From Syngnathus acus (taxonomy: Eukaryota > Chordata > Actinopteri > Syngnathiformes > Syngnathidae), in the NCBI RefSeq assembly GCF_901709675.1, contig NC_051089.1, positions 14,869,976-14,933,975 on the forward strand: a DNA stretch of 64,000 nucleotides, written 5' to 3'. A program made the translations under genes and the position numbers. The notes below the pieces were generated by a model that worked only from the letters and a program-made list of their open reading frames with translations, did not search any database and had not been told where the DNA came from. Every line of letters starts with the position of its first letter. The first letter of the stretch is position 1. This document shows, piece after piece, positions 57,838 to 64,000 of this stretch.

Positions 57838-59229
57838 GAAAACCTTCCAAGGGCAAGGTTTGAAACTTGGATGAAGTGTCACAAAGCTGTCTGACTATTT
57901 TTGTTGTTTTTGTCAAAACACAAAATATAGAGAGCGTCCCAACATTAGTTTTAAAATTGAGGTTATAAGTTTGTTTTGTTTCAATGCAATATATAATAAT
58001 AATAGCACATACTAATAATGCAGTCTAAGCATTAAGTCCTAACCAAAATAGGCATATACTGTAGCTATCACACCCAAATGAGCATATGAGAAGATGGAGA
58101 AGGATGCAATTCACACCGAATGACGTTTTGTCAGCCATTCACATCCTTGACGTCATGCCCAAATGTACGGAATAGCATTTACTGTTTCTTGAAAAAGTAA
58201 CATTGGTGTTTAATTGGCAAAACGCTGACCAATTATAATCTTTTGAAAAGGGTAACATTGGCTGATATAATCGGTTGGCCAATTAATTGGTCAGGCTACC
58301 ATCCTGTTTCTTTTCTTTGAAAGAACAAAAAAGGTGGCCTCTGTCTGTAAAAGGGCATTTCATTTCAAGTGGACATAGGTGCTCATGAAACGTGGGGCCA
58401 ATCAAAGTGAAATTTTTGAGGAAATAAATATAGTCGATTGTCATTTTTCTTGTATTTTATTATTGATAATTATTAAATCCAAGCTGTATATTGTTCCTGT
58501 ATTTTCCATGAAACATTAGTGTGCCGTGACGGAAAATCAATAGTGCTATGAAAGACTATCAAATTTGACTTATATTGCTCAGAAGATGAATGACCTACTG
58601 CAACCAATATATCTCAGTTGCAATACTTATAATTTACATGTGACCAATACATACAGAACAATTAAATGCTTCACTTAATGGAAATGGGTAACCACTTCTT
58701 TGTGTAGGGGGGCATGATTTTTTTTTTAATGTTGAAATATGTGGAGGCTGATAAACACTGCATTCTACTTTTAGTTTTATAACAGCTTCGTAGATTATAG
58801 TATCTCAGCACTACATGAGCAAACAAATCCAATCGTGTAAGTGACAACAAAGTTATAATGATTATACTAATTTAGAGCTTACTGAAGAATTATTGTACTA
58901 TTTCGGGAAAAAAACACATCCAGTATATAACTGTGGCTCAATCTCGGACTTTTAGTAGCCGCCATACGATGTATTTGGCTTTTCAGTATCCTGCGAGCTG
59001 ATATTGTTTTATTGATTTCTGGAAGTATCTGCTGTTGCTTCATCTGCTATACCTTGTTAATTTTTTTTCAATCTTCAATACTACTTTTTATTTATTTGTT
59101 TTGAATGTAATTACATTATATTCAATAAGTCAATAGATACTTTTGTGCATATGAATGTTGAATTAAAGAAAGTGCCCTGTGGTGCCCTGCCCCCTGACTT
59201 TGCTCAACATCGAGTATGTACAGTAACGT

Positions 59230-59400
59230 TATTTGATTTGTTTATTTCGGCAAGTACATAAACAACACACTTATTACAGATTCATTTCACATTTGTTTGA
59301 CGTTACTTGTCGAAAAGGGAAGCGGGAGGAAGCAATTCTGCTTATCGAATCCTGCCCCGATTACAACCAAGGTTTTACTGCCACACACACAATCTAAATG
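59230..59400. repeat. Retroelement-like fragment (TTGTTTATTTCGG type)
   Basis: TTTGTTTATTTCGGCAAGTA is followed by AACACACTTATTACAG, AAAAGGGAAGCGGGAGGAAG and TATCGAATCCTGCCCC. These motifs occur in this order in a common teleost interspersed repeat. The family was not determined. Confidence 0.55.
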
Positions 59401-59454
59401 ACTATAGTGCAACCATCATATAGCATGAAGAGAAAAGTGAGAAACAAAAGAAAA

Positions 59455-59715
59455 ACTTAGATTTGACCAGTGTAACATGGTTTGAACAAAGGAAAACAGA
59501 AATTTGACCAGAATAACATATTATTTGAATACAGCAAACTAGAAGTTTGAATAACAATTTGTTTGAATACAACAATGAGAGTTGATTTACTTTAACATGT
59601 TTTAACAGTTGATTTGACAGTAACAATTTAGTATGCTTGCTAGTATGAATACAGCATAAAACTGGAAGTTTGCATAACAATTGATATCAATTTATTTTGG
59701 ATACAGCAATGCCAT
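59455..59715. repeat. Degenerate tandem array of GAATACAGCAA/AGAAGTTTGA units
   Basis: Variants of TTTGAATACAGCA, ACTAGAAGTTTGAATAAC and AACATGTTTTAACA recur every 30-60 bases with irregular spacing. Confidence 0.55.
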
Positions 59716-59717
59716 GT

Positions 59718-59845
59718 TCCATCCATCCATTTTCTGTACCGCTTGTCCCCACGGGGGTCACGGGTGTGCTGGAGCCTATCCCAGCAGCCATCGGGCAGTA
59801 GGCGGGGGACACCCTGAACCGGTTGCCAGCCAATCGCAGGGCAGC
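59718..59845 (+). repeat. 'CATCCATCCATTTTCT' teleost repeat
   Basis: CCATCCATCCATTTTCTGTA followed by CCGCTTGTCCCCACGGGGGT, GTGCTGGAGCCTATCCCAGC and CAGCCAATCGCAGGGCAGC is a well-preserved copy of a very abundant fish repeat, probably the 3' tail of a LINE-type element. Degenerate relatives are at 14195, 13770, 42115 and 49480. Confidence 0.85.
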
Positions 59846-60986
59846 AATGCTAAGTTGATTTAGTTAATATGTAATTATGATATGTTTTAACTTGAACAAA
59901 TAAATACTGTATTACCATTTGGGTTTGAGGACTAACTACTGTACTTTCAGAAGGGTTAAGTTAGAAGAGAGCAAATAAAAAAATAATTATAAATGTAATT
60001 TAGATGTGTCACACATCCAGATAAAAATCGTGTCTTGTTGTTCACTATTTTTTTTCACGTTAAGCCAACTCATCAACTCCAGCAACAAGTTATTTAATAT
60101 TTTTCTTACGATTACACTCTCATTACAGCTTTTTTTCTTTTTGCGACTGCACTCCCACTGCTGTTGTTAAACGGATTTAGTTTTAAATCCATGTCATAAA
60201 TACAAATTCACAGGAAGCATTTGTTGAAAAGCTAAAGCCAGCCAATGTAGTCAGAAGCTAAAGAAGCTGAGCCAATTAATCTAAGTAACTGTTTTGTGTG
60301 TTGTAATGCATCACAATGAAATGTGTTGTAGATTGCATACATAAAAAGAACAAAAATGGACATTGATTGGATGTGCCATATATTTAAATAGTATGTTTAT
60401 GTTAGCAGAGGTTTTCACCTTGCTTCTTGCCTTGACATTTATGAGGGATTCTCTCAATTGTAGATTTTGATGATAATAAGGCTCACTTCCCAATGTTTTA
60501 TCAAAGAAAGCATTTGGCCATATCTAAGGTCTTGTAGAATGTTGTTGATGTTGTTTAGCGTGATGATAACGTATCTTTCTCTTGCACTGGTACCACCGTG
60601 GATTTCATATCACTAGAGCGAGTCAAAGGCATTCCAGACGCCGATTCATTTGCATATCAACAGCAGACTTGTATCTGCTTCACTTGTCTTGAAGTCACAA
60701 GGAGATTTGGACTTTACCTGGCCAATTATCCTCCTGTGAATGAATTGTCCCAATAGTATACTTCAGGAGCTCATTGGGATGGCTCTTACTCCTAAATGTC
60801 AAATGTCCTATTTTTGTGACTACAGATCTATAAAACCATGTATTTTTTAATCTTAAAAGAAAATAAAGCCAAGTAAAGCCGCCATCATTCTCTTAATACT
60901 TGAAGTGTACACATATTGACATACACATACATACACACGTATAAATATATAAATCAGCAAAGAATGATTGATTCTCGGATGAGCCA

Positions 60987-61430
60987 GATTTAATAAGATC
61001 ACAAATACCGTGCGCTAAATTGAATGTTCACTTACTCTTAACATATTGCATACCCGGCTGGCAGCGGGTGTAAAAAGGACACCATAATTAAACAATAGAT
61101 ATGAGAGACAAGAGTTAATAATACAAATGTTTCCTCGCTGCAGCAAATTACATCAGCACAATGTTCTGTTTTTTTCTTCCTTTCATGGTGAGGTAAAGTA
61201 TCAAAGAATGCTTCACGCATGCAACAAGTTCTCCAGGGAAGGCCGGCCGAGTCTTTTGTATTTGCAAATCCACTTTATTAGGGTATTGAAGGCGAGGAGG
61301 ATTTCAGCCTGGCTTGTCACCTCTGTGGTGATGGTTTTGCATACAAAATATACCGCAGCTCTTTCCCATATTTAAAAGAGCCTTTTGGTCAGCATGGAAC
61401 ATTTGGAAGAGCACAAAATTATACTTTGAA
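60987..61430. repeat. Dispersed repeat, copy 2 (see 52806)
   Basis: TTTAATAAGATCACAAATAC..GCGCTAAATTGAATGTTC and CATGGAACATTTGGAAGAGC (61391-61415) match the copy at 52806-53220 in order and orientation. The limits are approximate. Confidence 0.5.
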
Positions 61431-61794
61431 GTCAAGGAATTAGAAGTACAAAAAGACGCAAACTGATCGCTCCGCTAATTTTGGGGAAGCCGGCAAACAC
61501 ATAAAAGCCGTTATTTGTTTGATGAAGTGTGTGGCAATTGAATGTGCTCATTCTGCTTTGACCCAGATGCATGAAAATGCAGAGCTGAGAGAATTGAGGT
61601 GTTAAAACTCATTTTTGTTATGGCTTCTCTTAGCGCCCTGTTATGACTGGAACCATACAAATGTATAATTACTTCATCATACTATTACATATGCACAAAA
61701 ATGGGAAAGGACAATTTTTTCAACTATTGCTCAATTGATTTTCTCTCAATGTTAAAAGTGAAGATTTGGAACACAGGAAACATGAATTAGACCT

Positions 61795-61872
61795 CTTGAT
61801 TTGCTTTTGTGGGCCTATGGGCATATGTCGTGGGCCAGATTTGGCCCCCAAGCCTTATGTGTGACACCAGTA
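61795..61872. repeat. hAT-like terminal fragment
   Basis: GTCGTGGGCCAGATTTGGCC, CCCAAGCCTTATGTGTGACA and CCAGTACC resemble the end of a GGCCC-type hAT element. Only one end is present. Confidence 0.5.
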
Positions 61873-64000
61873 CCTTAGAACAACTTGTTTGGGGTGGGGA
61901 TACACCCATTCTCATAAACAGGACATAACGTTATTTCACCAGGAACTTTCTTGATAGGATGAGCATCATTTACTCGGTCTAAACTTTTGAATGAGTGAGA
62001 CTTTAACAAATGCCTTGCCTTAATCTTATTTCTCAAAAGCATGAGCATGGGCTTAATTCCAGAGCCACTGATTCAGCCAGGATTCATTTTCTAATCTTGG
62101 CAGTAACGTTATTGCAACGATTCTATCAGTCTTTCATCAAAGTTGTGTCCAGTATCTCATTTGTGTCTTTGCCCTCTATTTGACCCTCTCTCAAAGACAA
62201 AGAAGTATACTGTACTGTTCTTTGTTAAATTGTACAGCTTTTAAAGAATATGCCGGAGGATGTGAGATTGCATTAAAAAATGTTAACGCATTTAAGAAAA
62301 TACGATGAGCAATCACTTTCAGACATTGGTCTTCAGTGGGTATTAAATGACCCAATCCACCTCCAAAAACGCCATCACGTCACAAAATAATGTTACAATA
62401 ACGCTATGTGACTATGATTATTTTCACACTGTAGAGCGTGTTACTAAACTGTCAACTTTGCAGATTCGCAGATGTATAGTGTCCATTCCAAGCACTCTCC
62501 CACACATACGGAAGAAACAAATGTGTGGCATTAAAGAAGGACTTTTCACATATTTGAGGGCTTTGCTACCGCAAACAAAAAAAATACAGTTACCTTTATC
62601 TCAACATTATAGTCGTTCACAATAAAGTTTTATCAATATAAAATCTCAAAATGAAAGAATAACATCGATGACTATTTGTATGCAAATGTGGACAATGTGT
62701 ACCACAATGTGTCATTTTCTGCTGTAGATATAATTTAATGTCTTTGTGTTACGAATGTGAATTAAATAAAGGACAGCTAATGGGGATCCGGAATAATAAA
62801 CAACAATGCGGTTCACTGGAAAGGAGAAGGTGTGTTGTGTCTTCAAGCTTGATAAGAAAGGAGGATCCAAAGACGCGGATGACTGAGGCCTTGACAACCA
62901 TCGATCCTGGTTTGCTTGTTAGCGTTTGGCAAGAAATGCAATTCCATTTCAATGGGTGGCCCGCATATTGAACATTTCTGAGTACTGCAATTTCATTCAA
63001 CATAAATTCCTTGGATCTATGTGTTCAAATTTTTACAAACTTAAAGACCAATCCCTTTTAAGAAATTTAAGTTAACGTTTTCAAATCTTCAGCAGGCATC
63101 GAGATATAATGCGTATGAACTGCGTTGTGAAGTGTTCCTGAGCCCACATGGCAAAAATCCTGTTTATAATTCAGTGCGGACTGAAGGATTGAAGGTCATC
63201 CAGTGTTGGTTGGCTTTGCCACTTACATTCAACAAATTCTCCAGATTCTCTGAATCCTTTTTTATGATTTTATGGGCAGTATATGATGAAATCTTACAAT
63301 TGTGCATTGAGGATTGTTGGTATATTTTCTCACATATTTTTTCACAAAGTGGTGAACCTCACTGCACCATTGCATAAAAAAACTAAGCCTTTTGGGATGA
63401 AAATCCTGACACTAACGTTTTTCCAATTAAAATGTTCACCTGTGAAATGAAAGGTGTATTTTGAGCATTCCTTCACTCCACCAAATCTTTTGTTTTTCCT
63501 GTGCCAGACGTTTTGGAATGTGATTATTAGAAAAAAAGGAAGACAGAGAAAACGATCATGAGTTTGAACATTAAACATGTTTTCTTTGTAGCGTATTCAA
63601 TTGAATATAGGTTGAAAATGTAAATAGTTTTCTGTTTTTATTTACTTTTAACACAATATTCCAACTTCACTGTAATTGGTGTTTGTACTATGGCTAATGA
63701 ATCCTGAAATAAAGGTTGTCCTTTTGTTGGAATCTATCCTAAAAATATTCCCACACTTTCTTCAAATTATATATTCTATGTATTTTCTAGTGATTTGTAA
63801 TTCAAATAAAGCCTATTCCAAGGCATTTACTAATCAAGACAAAATAATTAATCAATGCGGCTATAAAGAAACCATAAAAGCTGTGGTTGGAGCACACAGA
63901 CTTGTAAGTTAGAAAATATGAAACATTACACACATTTAAAAAAAAAAAAAAAAAACTCGATTACCAAAAACAATCAATACGGACATTTTGACACAGAATT

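Larger units (their letters stand above)
53725..64000. other. First syt7 intron (part) or 5' flank
   Basis: About 10.3 kb without a recognisable protein-coding exon. I looked on the minus strand for a short signal-anchor exon ending in phase 1 and found none. It holds a hAT element, two tRNA-related loci, a GGA microsatellite and several repeats, listed separately. Confidence 0.5.

Overview
This is nuclear DNA of a ray-finned (teleost) fish. The genes are intron-split with GT-AG junctions and have vertebrate orthologues. The noncoding DNA carries teleost-type repeats: MITEs with CCGTATTTTCC termini, hAT elements with CAGGGGTGTCAAAC-type ends, and 'CATCCATCCATTTTCT' retroelement tails. There is no bacterial-style operon, CRISPR array, phage or defence island. 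The species cannot be named from the sequence alone.

Layout, left to right. (1) 1-3.7 kb: noncoding, with a moderately CpG-containing stretch near 1.25-1.85 kb. (2) 3783-4061 (+): a one-exon coding region for a short Cend1-like tail-anchored neuronal protein. (3) 6.15-7.34 kb (+): polr2l, the complete 67-residue RPB10/RPABC5 subunit, with a probable noncoding first exon beside an ETS-like site. (4) 9158-12660 (-): a complete eight-exon cpsf7-like gene (CFIm 59/68 family, 428 aa by my splicing). (5) 12661-13353: a 693-bp head-to-head promoter. (6) 13354-15284 (+): sdhaf2, complete in four exons (163 aa). (7) 15.3-19.9 kb: noncoding, with a MITE. (8) 19.95-53.7 kb and beyond (-): syt7, from its poly(A) signal up to the transmembrane exon. 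It has eight constant exons and four cassette exons in the linker between membrane anchor and C2 domains; the start-codon exon is not recognisable and probably lies past 64 kb. (9) 53.7-64 kb: what I take to be the first syt7 intron, holding a hAT element, a tRNA-Asp(GUC)-like gene, a broken tRNA-Val(AAC) relic and several repeats.

The genes do unrelated jobs: neuronal differentiation, RNA polymerase core assembly, mRNA 3'-end processing, flavinylation of succinate dehydrogenase, and Ca2+-triggered exocytosis. The cpsf7-sdhaf2-syt7 order matches the neighbourhood I recall on human 11q12, and cend1 and polr2l are close together on human 11p15.5, so the window reads as conserved vertebrate gene order. 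I did not find a previously undescribed system. The best leads are the syt7 cassette-exon architecture, the divergent N terminus of the Cpsf7-like protein, the paired tRNA loci and the mobile-element insertions. Splice junctions were placed by eye from consensus sites and reading-frame continuity; the exon sums come out as whole codons for polr2l, cpsf7 and sdhaf2, and phases match throughout the seen part of syt7.
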